A stretch of DNA of 64,000 bases from SCGC-AG-212-J23 sp035762345 (GCA_035762345.1 DASTPE010000066.1:54321-118320); one strand, 5' to 3'. Shown: positions 1 through 9,316, numbered from the stretch's first letter. The notes: generated by a model not told the origin, from the sequence alone. Translations and numbers: made by a program.

Positions 1-1
1 C

Positions 2-628
<627 letters not shown>

Positions 629-653
629 GGATTCGGCATAATCGAGCGCGCCC

Positions 654-1196
654 ATGCCCGAACGCCCGCAGCAGCTCGTGCACCTTGAGTACCTCGGGGA
701 TGCCACGCAGTTCGCCGGCCAGATGCATGCGCTCATCCCGAAATGCGCGCTGCTCGAGAACTTCTCGGCCGCGGAGGTGCAGCTGCTTGCGCACTTCATG
801 GCCGTCTACCGGGCGGAAGCCGCGACCGAGATCATCCGGGAAGGGGACGGCGGCGACTTCATGCTCATGGTGCTGGAGGGCCGGGTCGAGGTGCACAAGC
901 GCGATCGCTGGAACACGCCGCAGCTTCTCGCGTCGGTGGACGCGGGCAGGACCTTGGGCGAAATGTCGATGATCGACGGCGAGCCGCGCTTCGCCACCTG
1001 CCTCGCCGCCGAACCCACGCTGATCGCGGTGCTTGACCGCGAAAGCCTCGCGCGCATTATCGTCGAGCAGCCGCTGCTCGGAGCCAAGATCCTTATGGAG
1101 CTGGTGCTCATGCTCTCGCAGCGCCTGCGCGCTACGAGCAAGCGACTGCTCGGCCTGCTCGACGACCATTCGCACGGCGCGGCCAACATCCTGTAA
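654..1196 (+). CDS. Cyclic nucleotide-binding domain protein without a DNA-binding domain
   Basis: A 180-residue protein consisting of one Crp/PKA-type cNMP-binding beta-barrel (roughly residues 30-145) and a C-terminal helical tail. The barrel includes IIREGDGGDFMLMVLEGRVE and a GRTLGEMSMIDGEPRFATC segment, which corresponds to the phosphate-binding cassette (GE...R). The length leaves no room for the Crp helix-turn-helix, so it probably senses a nucleotide or acts as a partner subunit rather than as a transcription factor. The ligand cannot be deduced. It starts 25 bp after the DAHP synthase stop, behind a CATAAT -10-like hexamer near 635. Confidence 0.85.
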   Translation: MPERPQQLVHLEYLGDATQFAGQMHALIPKCALLENFSAAEVQLLAHFMAVYRAEAATEIIREGDGGDFMLMVLEGRVEVHKRDRWNTPQLLASVDAGRTLGEMSMIDGEPRFATCLAAEPTLIAVLDRESLARIIVEQPLLGAKILMELVLMLSQRLRATSKRLLGLLDDHSHGAANIL

Positions 1197-1225
1197 GCCC
1201 GGCGCCGTCCGCGCGACCAAGCCTC

Positions 1226-2182
1226 ATGCACGCCACCCTGCCCCTGATGCGGCAGTACCGGTTTCCCGCTCTGAGCCGCAGCCGGCTGGAGACGCTGCAG
1301 GTCAATCTCGGCTACAAGTGCAACCAGAGCTGCGTGCATTGCCACGTCAACGCCGGCCCGTCGCGCACCGAGATGATGTTGCCGGAGACGATCTCGGAAG
1401 TTCTGAAATTCATTTCGGAAGCGAAACCAAGAACCCTCGACATCACCGGCGGGGCTCCCGAGCTGCATCCGCAGTTCCGCGGGCTGGTGGTGCGCGCGCG
1501 CGAGCTCGGCGTGCACGTCATCGACCGCTGCAACCTCACCATTCTGGAAGAGCCTGGCCAGGACGGTCTCGCTTTGTTTCTCAGGGAAAACGGCGTCGAG
1601 ATCATCGCGTCCCTTCCGTGCTATACGGAGGAGCTGGTCGAGCGCCAGCGGGGCAAAGGCGTCTATCAAACGAGCATCCGCGCGCTCAAGAAGCTGAACG
1701 CTCTCGGCTATGGTCGCGAACTGGCGTTGAACCTGGTGTACAACCCGCAGGGCCCGTCGCTACCGCCGGCGCAGGCGAAGCTGGAGGCCGACTACAAGCG
1801 CATCCTCGGCGAGCAGCACGGCATCGTGTTCGACAAGCTCTACACGCTCGCCAACATGCCGATCCAGCGCTTCGGCTCGATGCTCGTCTCCAAAGGCAAG
1901 TTTGGCGCCTATATGGAGCTCTTGCACGCCTCGCACCGCGATGAGAACCTCGCGTCGGTGATGTGTCGCAGCCTCGTTTCGGTCGACTGGCAGGGCTATG
2001 TGTACGACTGCGACTTCAACCAGATGCTTGGATTGCCGCTCTTGGTCGACGGACGCAGGCGCGTACGGCTGACCGAGCTCATCGGCCGTGACCTCGCGGG
2101 CAACCCGATCGCCGTGCGCGATCACTGCTTCGGCTGCACCGCCGGCCAGGGTTCCTCCTGCGGCGGCGCGCTGGCGGCTTGA
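1226..2182 (+). CDS. arsS: Radical SAM/Cys-rich protein, ArsS-like
   Basis: A 318-residue radical SAM enzyme. The 4Fe-4S cluster motif CNQSCVHC (Cys32, Cys36, Cys39) lies near the N-terminus and is followed by a DITGGAPELHP segment. The C-terminus carries the family's second cysteine group (CFGCTAGQGSSC, Cys301/304/312), which probably binds an auxiliary cluster. Proteins of this family are called arsenosugar-biosynthesis radical SAM protein ArsS; they are thought to transfer the adenosyl moiety to dimethylarsenite on the way to arsenosugars. The next gene overlaps its stop by 4 bp. Family assignment is strong; the arsenic substrate is known only from relatives, and no arsM lies in the window. 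Confidence 0.85.
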   Translation: MHATLPLMRQYRFPALSRSRLETLQVNLGYKCNQSCVHCHVNAGPSRTEMMLPETISEVLKFISEAKPRTLDITGGAPELHPQFRGLVVRARELGVHVIDRCNLTILEEPGQDGLALFLRENGVEIIASLPCYTEELVERQRGKGVYQTSIRALKKLNALGYGRELALNLVYNPQGPSLPPAQAKLEADYKRILGEQHGIVFDKLYTLANMPIQRFGSMLVSKGKFGAYMELLHASHRDENLASVMCRSLVSVDWQGYVYDCDFNQMLGLPLLVDGRRRVRLTELIGRDLAGNPIAVRDHCFGCTAGQGSSCGGALAA

Positions 2183-4305
2183 GCCGCACTCGACTCGCCG
2201 TCGCGGCTCTGCTGGTCGTCGCGGTGGCCGCGTTCTTTGCGGCGGGCGGCGCGCGCTATTTCACCTTCGACAATCTGAAGGCGCAGCAGGTCGCGTTCGA
2301 GGGCTGGCGCGAGATGCATCCCTGGCGCACCGCGGTTACGTTTTTCGCGCTGTACATCCTGTTTACCTCGCTGTCGCTGCCGGCGGCGTCGCTCATGACG
2401 ATTCTCGCCGGCGCGATTTTCGGCCTGGGCCTGGGCACGCTCCTCGTGTCTTTCGCTTCTGCCATCGGCGCCACCATCGCCATGCTCGCGGCGCGCTTCG
2501 TGCTGCGCAATTGGGTGCAGGCGCGGTTCGGCGCGAAGCTGCACGGCGTAAACCGGGGTGTCGAGCGCGACGGCGGTTTCTATCTCTTCACATTGCGGCT
2601 CATCCCCGCGGTGCCTTACTTCCTCATCAACCTGGCCATGGGGCTCACCCCGATCCGCGCGTGGACGTTTTACTGGGTAAGCCAGGTCGCGATGCTCCCT
2701 GCGACCATCCTCTACGTGAACGCCGGCACCCAGCTCGCACGCCTGGAGTCGCTGCGCGGGATACTGTCCTGGCAGCTGATCGGCGCTTTCGTACTGCTCG
2801 GGGTCTTCCCGCTCGCGGCGAAGAAGGCGGTCGATTTCGTCGCCCGGCGCCGCGTGTACGCGCGCTGGCGCAGGCCGCGTAAATTTGACCGCAACCTGGT
2901 CGTCATTGGCGCCGGTTCGGCGGGGCTTGTCGCCGCCTACATCGCGGCCGCGGTCCGCGCGAAAGTGACGTTGATTGAAAAGCAGCGCATGGGTGGGGAA
3001 TGCCTGAACACCGGCTGCGTGCCGTCGAAGGCGCTCATCAGGACGGCGAAGGTGTTGCACTTGATGAGGAATTCGAAAACCTTCGGCATTCGGCATGCGA
3101 GCGCGGAGTTTGACTTCGCGGACGTAATGCAGCGCGTGCAGCGCGTCATCCGAACCATCGAGCCGCACGATTCGGTCGAACGCTACACCGCGCTCGGGGT
3201 CGAATGCATTGAGGGGGCGGCGCGGATCACCACCCCCTGGACGGTAGAAGTGGACGGCAGGCCCCTGACCACCCGCTCGATCGTGATCGCCGCCGGCGCA
3301 GAGCCTTTCATTCCGCCGATTCCCGGCATCGACGAGGTGGAGTGCCTGACCTCGGACACGGTCTGGGGGCTGCGCGAGTTGCCGCGGCGGCTGCTCGTGC
3401 TCGGCGGCGGGCCGATCGGATCGGAGCTCGCGCAAGCGTTCGCGCGCCTGGGGTCGAGCGTCACGCAGGTCGAGATGCTCGCGCGCATCCTGCCGCGCGA
3501 GGACCCCGAGTTCTCCGAGATGGTCGCGAGCCGCATGCGCGAAGACGGCGTTAACGTGCTCGTCGGTCACAGGGCAAAGCAATTCCTCCAAGAAAAAGTG
3601 CTCGTGTGCGAGCATCAGGGCCGCGAGATCCGGATCGAATTCGACGCGCTGCTCTGCGCGGTGGGCCGTGTGGCGCGCACGAAGGGCTACGGGCTCGAGG
3701 AGCTCGGCATCCGGGTCACGAAGGCGCGCACGGTGGAGACGAACGAGTTCCTGCAGACGCTCTACCCGAATATCTATGCGTGCGGCGACGTCGCCGGCCC
3801 CTATCAATTCACACACGTAGGCGCGCACCAGGCCTGGTACGCCTCGGTGAACGCGCTTTTTGGCTGGCTGAAGAGGTTTCGCGCAGATTACTCGGTCATC
3901 CCGTGGGCCACATTCACCGATCCGGAGGTGGCGCGGGTCGGGCTCAATGAGACCGAAGCGAAAGAGCGCAACGTCCCCTGCGAGGTCTCGGTCTACGGTA
4001 TCGACGATCTCGACCGGGCGATCGCGGACGACGTTGCGCACGGCCTCGTCAAGGTGCTGACGGTGCCGGGCAGCGACCGGATCCTCGGCGCCACGATCGC
4101 CGGGGAGCACGCCGGTGATCTTCTGACCGAGTTCGTCGCCGCGATGCGCCACGGCTACGGCCTGAACAAGATCCTCGGCACCATCCACATCTATCCGACG
4201 CTTGCCGAGGCGAACAAGTACGCTGCCGGCGCGTGGAAGAAGGCCCACGCACCTCGGCGCCTACTTGCCGCGCTTGAACGCGTACATGCCTGGAGGCGAG
4301 GGTGA
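2179..4305 (+). CDS. TVP38/TMEM64 membrane domain fused to an FAD-dependent disulfide oxidoreductase
   Basis: A single 708-residue frame joining two proteins that usually exist separately. Residues 1-230 are a TVP38/TMEM64 (SNARE-associated Golgi-type) membrane domain with several hydrophobic helices and the family's LRLIPAVPYFLIN core. Residues about 238-705 are a pyridine nucleotide-disulfide oxidoreductase: FAD motif VVIGAGSAG (241-249), redox-active CLNTGC (Cys275, Cys280), an NAD(P)-binding GGGPIGSELAQAF motif and a C-terminal HIYPTLAE His-Glu element. It resembles mercuric reductase or dihydrolipoamide dehydrogenase but lacks the HMA domain and C-terminal Cys pair of MerA. The TTG start overlaps the ArsS-like stop. 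Substrate unknown; context suggests metalloid or thiol redox at the membrane. Confidence 0.88.
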   Translation: MSRTRLAVAALLVVAVAAFFAAGGARYFTFDNLKAQQVAFEGWREMHPWRTAVTFFALYILFTSLSLPAASLMTILAGAIFGLGLGTLLVSFASAIGATIAMLAARFVLRNWVQARFGAKLHGVNRGVERDGGFYLFTLRLIPAVPYFLINLAMGLTPIRAWTFYWVSQVAMLPATILYVNAGTQLARLESLRGILSWQLIGAFVLLGVFPLAAKKAVDFVARRRVYARWRRPRKFDRNLVVIGAGSAGLVAAYIAAAVRAKVTLIEKQRMGGECLNTGCVPSKALIRTAKVLHLMRNSKTFGIRHASAEFDFADVMQRVQRVIRTIEPHDSVERYTALGVECIEGAARITTPWTVEVDGRPLTTRSIVIAAGAEPFIPPIPGIDEVECLTSDTVWGLRELPRRLLVLGGGPIGSELAQAFARLGSSVTQVEMLARILPREDPEFSEMVASRMREDGVNVLVGHRAKQFLQEKVLVCEHQGREIRIEFDALLCAVGRVARTKGYGLEELGIRVTKARTVETNEFLQTLYPNIYACGDVAGPYQFTHVGAHQAWYASVNALFGWLKRFRADYSVIPWATFTDPEVARVGLNETEAKERNVPCEVSVYGIDDLDRAIADDVAHGLVKVLTVPGSDRILGATIAGEHAGDLLTEFVAAMRHGYGLNKILGTIHIYPTLAEANKYAAGAWKKAHAPRRLLAALERVHAWRRG

Positions 4306-5060
4306 AGGCGGCTGTCGCCGTTGCAGTCGTGCTCTTTTCGACTTCGGTCGCAGCGCTCGACCATTCCCACGGCGCGTGGAGCGTCCTCCTTAAGAAGCAC
4401 GTGGTGCTGCTCGACGCCGGCAAGGCCTCGCAGATGAATTACGCGGGCATGGCGCAGGACCACGCCGCGCTGAAGGCATATCTGCAAGAGCTGTCAAGCG
4501 TGAGCGAGGTCGAGTTCGACCGCTGGACGAAGGCGGAGCAGATGGCGTTCCTGATCAACGCCTACAACGCGTACACCGTCGAGAAGATCCTCACGCGCTA
4601 TCCGGACATCCGCTCCATCTGGGACTTCGGCAAGTTCTTCGGCAATCCCTTCCGCGACGAGTTTTTCTCGCTGCTCGGGCACAGGACGAGCCTCGACGGC
4701 ATCGAGCACGGCGTCCTGCGTAAGCGCTACCGCGAGCCGCGCATCCATTACGCGGTGAACTGCGCCTCGATCGGCTGCCCGATGCTGCGCGAGCAAGCCT
4801 ACGTCGCCGCGCGCCTGGACGGGCAGCTCGAAGAGCAGACCCGGCGCTTCCTGTCCGACCGCACGCGCAACCGGTTCCGCGACGGTCGCCTGGAAGTTTC
4901 GAAGATCTTCGACTGGTACAAGGAGGACTTCGAGCCGCGCGAGGAGTATTTCGTTCGCTATGCCGGCGTCCTCGGCATGCCGCCGGGCGCGCGCCCGCGT
5001 CTCGTGTTCCTGGACTACGATTGGGCGCTCAACGACTCTCGGTCGTCGTCCCCGCGCTGA
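4302..5060 (+). CDS. Exported DUF547-domain protein
   Basis: A 252-residue protein with an N-terminal hydrophobic signal sequence (residues 1-19, ending VAALDHS) and a DUF547 domain. The domain is recognisable by LINAYNAYTVEKIL, the GIEHGVLR segment, and the VNCASIGCPMLR motif, whose Cys and His residues suggest a hydrolase or metal site. The biochemical role of DUF547 is not established. The GTG start overlaps the preceding stop by 4 bp and the next gene begins 40 bp before this one ends, so it belongs to the same transcript as the ArsS-like gene. Confidence 0.82.
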   Translation: MKAAVAVAVVLFSTSVAALDHSHGAWSVLLKKHVVLLDAGKASQMNYAGMAQDHAALKAYLQELSSVSEVEFDRWTKAEQMAFLINAYNAYTVEKILTRYPDIRSIWDFGKFFGNPFRDEFFSLLGHRTSLDGIEHGVLRKRYREPRIHYAVNCASIGCPMLREQAYVAARLDGQLEEQTRRFLSDRTRNRFRDGRLEVSKIFDWYKEDFEPREEYFVRYAGVLGMPPGARPRLVFLDYDWALNDSRSSSPR

Positions 5061-5692
5061 ACGAGGCGTCCGGAATCCGCGCCGCCCTCGAGGCGCTCGC
5101 GCCGCTGCGCGCCAGGGGCCACGAAGTGATTCTAGTGGACGGCGGCAGCAGCGACGGCACGCCCGAGCTTGCGCGGGGGCTGTGCGACCGTGTGCTGAGC
5201 GCGCCCCGCGGGCGTGCGGCGCAAATGAACGCCGGCGCTGCCGCGGCGCGCGGAGATGCGCTTGTCTTCCTGCACGCGGACACTCGTCTGCCGCAAGGCG
5301 CCGACCAGCTCGTCTTTCAATCCCTGCGCTTTTCCCCCTGGGGAAGATTCGACGTTGAAATCGATGCTCGCCATCCGCTGCTTAGGGTCGTCGCCTGCAC
5401 CATGAACCTGCGCTCGCGCCTCACCGGCATCGCCACCGGCGACCAGGCGATCTTCGTGCGCCGCGAGGCGTTCCCCGGCTTTCCCGAGATCCCGCTGATG
5501 GAGGATGTGGCGTTTAGCAAGGCGATGAAGCGCTTGGCAGCGCCCGCGTGCCGGCGCGAGCGCGTGGTCACGTCGGGCCGGCGCTGGGAATCGCGCGGCG
5601 TGCTGTGCACGATCCTGCTCATGTGGCAGCTTCGCCTCATGTACTTCCTCGGCGCGCGCCCCGAGCGTCTCGCGCGGATCTACCAGCGGTGA
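5021..5692 (+). CDS. GT2-type glycosyltransferase of the arsenosugar-cluster type (TIGR04283-like)
   Basis: A 223-residue family-2 glycosyltransferase: LSVVVPALNEASGI at the N-terminus, the VDGGSSDGT nucleotide-sugar segment, and HADTRLP as the DxD-like metal site. This matches the small cytosolic enzymes annotated as TIGR04283 glycosyltransferases that accompany ArsS. The TTG start at 5021 lies 40 bp inside the DUF547 gene in another frame; a start further downstream would cut the first beta strand. It precedes a second small transferase with overlapping stop and start. The acceptor is unknown. Confidence 0.82.
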   Translation: MGAQRLSVVVPALNEASGIRAALEALAPLRARGHEVILVDGGSSDGTPELARGLCDRVLSAPRGRAAQMNAGAAAARGDALVFLHADTRLPQGADQLVFQSLRFSPWGRFDVEIDARHPLLRVVACTMNLRSRLTGIATGDQAIFVRREAFPGFPEIPLMEDVAFSKAMKRLAAPACRRERVVTSGRRWESRGVLCTILLMWQLRLMYFLGARPERLARIYQR

Positions 5693-6270
5693 TCATCGTG
5701 TTCGCCAAGGCGCCCATACCGGGGGAGGCGAAGACGCGGCTCATCCCGCGCTTGGGCCCGTGGCGGGCTGCCCGGCTGCATTTGCGCCTCACGCTGCACG
5801 CACTAAGCACTGCGCGCGCGGCAAAGTGCGGGCCGGTGGAGCTTCACCTGACGCGCCGGCATTCGCTGTTCAAGGGGGCGCGGCTTCAGCGCGGAGGCGA
5901 TCTGGGCGAACGTATGCAGCACGCATTTTGCAGATTGCGAAAAGCGATCCTCATTGGCACCGATTGCCCGATGCTCAACGCGCGGGATTTGCGGCGGGCG
6001 GCGCGCTGGCTGCGCGCCGGCTACGACGCAGTGCTTGCCCCGGCCGAGGACGGCGGCTATGCGCTCATCGGACTAAGGAAGCCGATCCCCGCGTTGTTTG
6101 AGGGCATCGACTGGGGAAGCGAGCGCGTGTACGCGGATACGGTCAACAAGCTCGCTCGATACCGCTGGCGTGCGCTGCCCCGCGTCTGGGACCTGGACCG
6201 GCCGCAGGACCTGGACCGGCTCAGATCGCTTCGCTTTCCCGTAGCGTCGCGGCGAGGCGCTCGGCGATGA
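5689..6270 (+). CDS. Small nucleotidyl/glycosyltransferase of the TIGR04282 type
   Basis: A 193-residue protein with a GT-A-like fold: IIVFAKAPIPGEAKTRLIP at the N-terminus, LIGTDCPML in the middle, and APAEDGGYALIGL. These are the hallmarks of the TIGR04282 transferases that occur beside TIGR04283 enzymes and ArsS. The GTG at 5689 overlaps the previous stop by 4 bp and places the first motif at the N-terminus; the frame is open further upstream but without similarity. Last gene of the overlapping cluster. It probably supplies or transfers a sugar for the same end product. Confidence 0.82.
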   Translation: MIIVFAKAPIPGEAKTRLIPRLGPWRAARLHLRLTLHALSTARAAKCGPVELHLTRRHSLFKGARLQRGGDLGERMQHAFCRLRKAILIGTDCPMLNARDLRRAARWLRAGYDAVLAPAEDGGYALIGLRKPIPALFEGIDWGSERVYADTVNKLARYRWRALPRVWDLDRPQDLDRLRSLRFPVASRRGARR

Positions 6271-6351
6271 TGCGGTAGCCGCGGCGAGCGGTTGCATCGG
6301 GGGCGCATGCTACACTTCGCCGCAGACCGCGCGAGCGGCGGAGGAGAGGGG

Positions 6352-6828
6352 ATGAAGCTCAGGATCAGGGCTCCGAAGGATTTCTGGGCCGGGCTGATGT
6401 TCATCGGCTTCGGCGTATTCTTCATGCTCTGGGCGCTCGCGCACTACCAGATGGGAACCGCGGTGCGCATGGGGCCGGCGTACTTCCCCGCGGTGCTCGG
6501 CGGGCTGCTCGCGTTTCTCGGCGCGCTCGTCTTCACCGAATCGCTCACCATGGCAGGCCCGCCGGTGCCGAAGTTCGCCTTCCGACCGCTCGTCCTTATC
6601 TCGGTCGCGTGCGTGATCTACGGCTACACGATGAAGCCGCTCGGCCTAGTGGTCGCCACTGCGCTGCTGGTGTTCGTCAGCGCATTCGGCGGCCACGAGT
6701 TCAAGTGGAAGGAAGTGACGATCCTTTACGTGATCCTCATCGTGTTCTCGATCCTCGTGTTCGTGAAGGGGCTGACGCTGCCGTTCCCGGTCTGCCCGGC
6801 GTTCATGGAAACCTGCCCGATCCGCTAG
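6352..6828 (+). CDS. tctB: Tripartite tricarboxylate transporter, small membrane subunit (TctB family)
   Basis: A 158-residue protein with four predicted transmembrane helices (about residues 12-30, 44-63, 77-95 and a pair of hydrophobic stretches at 96-145) and the GPAYFPAVLGGLLAFLG segment typical of TctB. It is the small membrane subunit of a secondary, binding-protein-dependent carboxylate carrier. The ATG at 6352 is preceded by GGAGAGG, a good ribosome binding site; an in-frame ATG at 6298 has none. It is followed after 9 bp by tctA. No gene for the periplasmic binding protein TctC is nearby. Confidence 0.88.
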   Translation: MKLRIRAPKDFWAGLMFIGFGVFFMLWALAHYQMGTAVRMGPAYFPAVLGGLLAFLGALVFTESLTMAGPPVPKFAFRPLVLISVACVIYGYTMKPLGLVVATALLVFVSAFGGHEFKWKEVTILYVILIVFSILVFVKGLTLPFPVCPAFMETCPIR

Positions 6829-6837
6829 GGAGCCGCG

Positions 6838-8346
6838 ATGGAAGTTCTCAACAATCTGATCCTCGGCTTTGGCGTCGCGGTCTCGCCGATCCACCTGCTG
6901 TACGCGCTGATCGGCGTCCTTCTCGGTACGCTCATTGGCGTGCTGCCCGGCATCGGGCCGGTCGCGACAATCGCGATGCTGCTTCCGATTACGTTCAACC
7001 TGAGCCCGGTAGCTGCGCTCATCATGCTCGCCGGCATCTACTACGGCGCACAATACGGCGGCTCGACCACCGCGATCCTGGTCAACCTGCCGGGAGAGTC
7101 GGCTTCGGTCGTCACCTGCCTCGACGGCTACCAGATGGCGCGCCAGGGGCGCGCCGGGCCCGCGCTCGCCGTGGCCGCCCTGGGCTCGTTCTTCGCCGGC
7201 TGCGTGGCGACGCTCGTGATCGCCGTTGCCGCGCCGCCGCTTGCCGAGGTGGCGCTAAAGTTCGGTCCCGCCGAGTACTTCTCGCTCATGGTGCTCGGCC
7301 TGGTCGCAGCGACGGTGCTCGCGCACGGCTCGCTCACCAAGGCGATCGCGATGGTGATCTTCGGATTGCTGCTCGGCCTGATCGGCACCGACGTCAACTC
7401 GGGCGTGCTGCGCTTCACGTTCGACATCCCGGAACTCTCCGACGGGATCGGGTTCGTCGTGGTGGCAATGGGCATGTTCGGCACCGCCGAGATCATCGCC
7501 AACCTCGAGCAGGGCGAAAAGCGCGAGGTATTCACCGCCAAGGTGGGGCGATTGATGCCGTCGAAGGACGACTTCAAGCGCGCCGTGCCCGCGGTGCTGC
7601 GCGGTACGGCGCTCGGCTCGTTTCTCGGGATTCTGCCCGGCGGCGGCGCGCTGCTCGCCTCCTTCGGCGCCTACACGGTGGAGAAAAAGGTCTCTAAGTA
7701 CCCCGAGCAGTTCGGCAAGGGTGCGATCGAGGGCGTCGCCGGGCCGGAATCGGCGAACAACGCCGGCGCGCAGACTTCCTTCATTCCCATGCTCACGCTC
7801 GGCATCCCGGGCAACGCGGTGATGGCGCTGATGATCGGCGCGCTCATGATCCAAGGCATCGCGCCCGGCCCGCAGGTGATGAACGAGAAGCCGCAGCTCT
7901 TCTGGGGCCTGATCGCCTCGATGTGGGTCGGGAACCTGATGCTCGTGATCCTGAACCTGCCGCTCATCGGCATGTGGATCAAGCTGCTCACGGTGCCGTA
8001 CCGATACCTCTATCCCTCGATTCTGGTGTTCATGGCGATCGGCGTGTACAGCCTGTCGAACAATCCGTTCGACGTGCTCATCATGGCAGTCTTCGGCCTG
8101 CTCGGCTACGTCTGCGTCAAGCTCGAGTGCGAGCCGGCGCCGATGATCCTTGGCTTCATCCTCGGGCCGCTGATGGAGGAGAACCTGAGGCGGGCGATGC
8201 TCCTCTCGCGCGGCGACCCGACTACCTTCATCACGAAGCCGATCAGCGCCGGCTTCATCATCGCGTCGGTGATCCTGCTGGTGATCGTCGCGCTGCCGGC
8301 GTTGCGCAGGAAGCGCGAAGAGGTCTTCGTGGAGCAAAAAACCTAA
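6838..8346 (+). CDS. tctA: Tripartite tricarboxylate transporter, large permease (TctA family)
   Basis: A 502-residue polytopic inner-membrane protein with about 12 hydrophobic segments. Family hallmarks are GVLPGIGPVATIAMLLP near residue 40, the YYGAQYGGSTTAILVNLPG segment, and the later repeat GILPGGGALLASFGAY with GPESANNAGAQTSFIP. TctA forms the transport channel of TTT systems, which take up citrate, other carboxylates or aromatic acids. Substrate specificity lies in the missing TctC and cannot be inferred. The stop codon directly abuts the stop of the convergent ridA-like gene. Confidence 0.93.
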   Translation: MEVLNNLILGFGVAVSPIHLLYALIGVLLGTLIGVLPGIGPVATIAMLLPITFNLSPVAALIMLAGIYYGAQYGGSTTAILVNLPGESASVVTCLDGYQMARQGRAGPALAVAALGSFFAGCVATLVIAVAAPPLAEVALKFGPAEYFSLMVLGLVAATVLAHGSLTKAIAMVIFGLLLGLIGTDVNSGVLRFTFDIPELSDGIGFVVVAMGMFGTAEIIANLEQGEKREVFTAKVGRLMPSKDDFKRAVPAVLRGTALGSFLGILPGGGALLASFGAYTVEKKVSKYPEQFGKGAIEGVAGPESANNAGAQTSFIPMLTLGIPGNAVMALMIGALMIQGIAPGPQVMNEKPQLFWGLIASMWVGNLMLVILNLPLIGMWIKLLTVPYRYLYPSILVFMAIGVYSLSNNPFDVLIMAVFGLLGYVCVKLECEPAPMILGFILGPLMEENLRRAMLLSRGDPTTFITKPISAGFIIASVILLVIVALPALRRKREEVFVEQKT

Positions 8347-8733
8347 CTAGAGCGCAGCGACGGTTTGCACTTCCACCAGGAAGTGCTCTTGGACCAGCCG
8401 GTCCACGATGAGCAGCGTGTTGGGTGGGTACCGTCCGTCAGGGAACATGCGCGGGAACTCGCGCAGCCGCCATTGCATGAACTTCGGGATGTCCTGCGAG
8501 TGCACGAGGTAGGTGGTGAACTGCACGATGTTCTGCCAGCCGGCGCCCGCAGACTTGAGCGCCTCATTGACCTGCGCGAAGACGCCGCTGCACTGCTGGT
8601 CGAAGCTGTCGCCCGGCGCCAGCATGCCCGCGATGAACAGGAGCTCGCGCGCGGCTACGCGCGTGACGTGGGAGTACTGCCCGAAGGGTTTGCCCAGCGC
8701 GTCGACGTTGTAAATGCGCAGCTCGCCCGCCAT
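8347..8733 (-). CDS. RidA/YjgF/UK114-family protein
   Basis: A 128-residue single-domain protein of the Rid superfamily. Visible hallmarks are LLFIAGMLAPGD near the start, the QVNEALKSAGAGWQNIVQFTTYL helix-strand unit and PPNTLLIVDRL towards the end. RidA proteins hydrolyse reactive enamine/imine intermediates made by PLP enzymes, but this Rid subgroup may act in a specific catabolic route. The gene is convergent with tctA with no spacing and lies 31 bp downstream of the adenosyltransferase gene. Confidence 0.85.
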   Translation of the reverse strand: MAGELRIYNVDALGKPFGQYSHVTRVAARELLFIAGMLAPGDSFDQQCSGVFAQVNEALKSAGAGWQNIVQFTTYLVHSQDIPKFMQWRLREFPRMFPDGRYPPNTLLIVDRLVQEHFLVEVQTVAAL

Positions 8734-8764
8734 CGTTCGGTACTTTACACAAGGTCCTGTGTAG

Positions 8765-9316
8765 CTAGCGCTTACGCTGATGGCGCCACTGGACGTCTTC
8801 CACCCCTGCAGCTCGGTTGAGCACCCGTGCCGCGATGAAGAGCAGGTCGGAAAGCCGGTTCAGGTACTGACGCGCGATCTCGCCCACGCGCTCCTTGCGC
8901 CCCAGCGCCACGACGCTCCTCTCGGCTCGCCGGCATACGGTGCGCGCCAAATGTGCCGCAGCCGCCGCGCGACTTCCCCCAGGCAGGATGAATTCCTTTA
9001 GGGGGGCGAGCGGCTTGTTGAGCTTCCCGATCGCCTCATCGAGAAACTCCACGCGTTCGGCCCTGAGCAGTGCGTGGCCGGGAATGCTCAGCTCGCCGCC
9101 AAGGTCGAGAAGGTCGTGCTGCACGGCGACGAGCACGTTGCGGATTTCATCCGGAATATCCTCCGCAAGGACGAGCCCGAGGACCGAGTTCAGCTCGTCG
9201 ACTTCGCCGAGGGCGCCGACCCGCTGATGGTCCTTCGACACGCGCGAGCCGTCGCCGAGCCCGGTTTCGCCACCGTCGCCGGTGCGGGTCGCGATCTTGG
9301 TGAGGCGGTGGCCCAT
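8765..9316 (-). CDS. Cob(I)yrinic acid a,c-diamide adenosyltransferase, PduO type
   Basis: A 183-residue ATP:cob(I)alamin adenosyltransferase of the PduO/MMAB type, which makes the adenosylcobalamin cofactor. The N-terminal ATP-binding signature TRTGDGGETGLGDGSRVSKD is intact, as are the central GGELS stretch and the C-terminal RRAERSV plus YLNRLSDLLF helices that build the trimer's active site. It lies 18 bp downstream of xseA on the same strand, so the two are probably co-transcribed. No B12-dependent enzyme gene is nearby, and the short gap leaves no room for a cobalamin riboswitch. Confidence 0.93.
   Translation of the reverse strand: MGHRLTKIATRTGDGGETGLGDGSRVSKDHQRVGALGEVDELNSVLGLVLAEDIPDEIRNVLVAVQHDLLDLGGELSIPGHALLRAERVEFLDEAIGKLNKPLAPLKEFILPGGSRAAAAAHLARTVCRRAERSVVALGRKERVGEIARQYLNRLSDLLFIAARVLNRAAGVEDVQWRHQRKR

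Noticed and set aside
2122..4248. Long open frame (about 700 codons) on the minus strand opposite the TVP38/flavoprotein gene
   Set aside because: It is Arg/His/Asp-rich with no domain-like pattern and lies antisense to a gene with clear motifs. Long antisense frames are common in GC-rich DNA.
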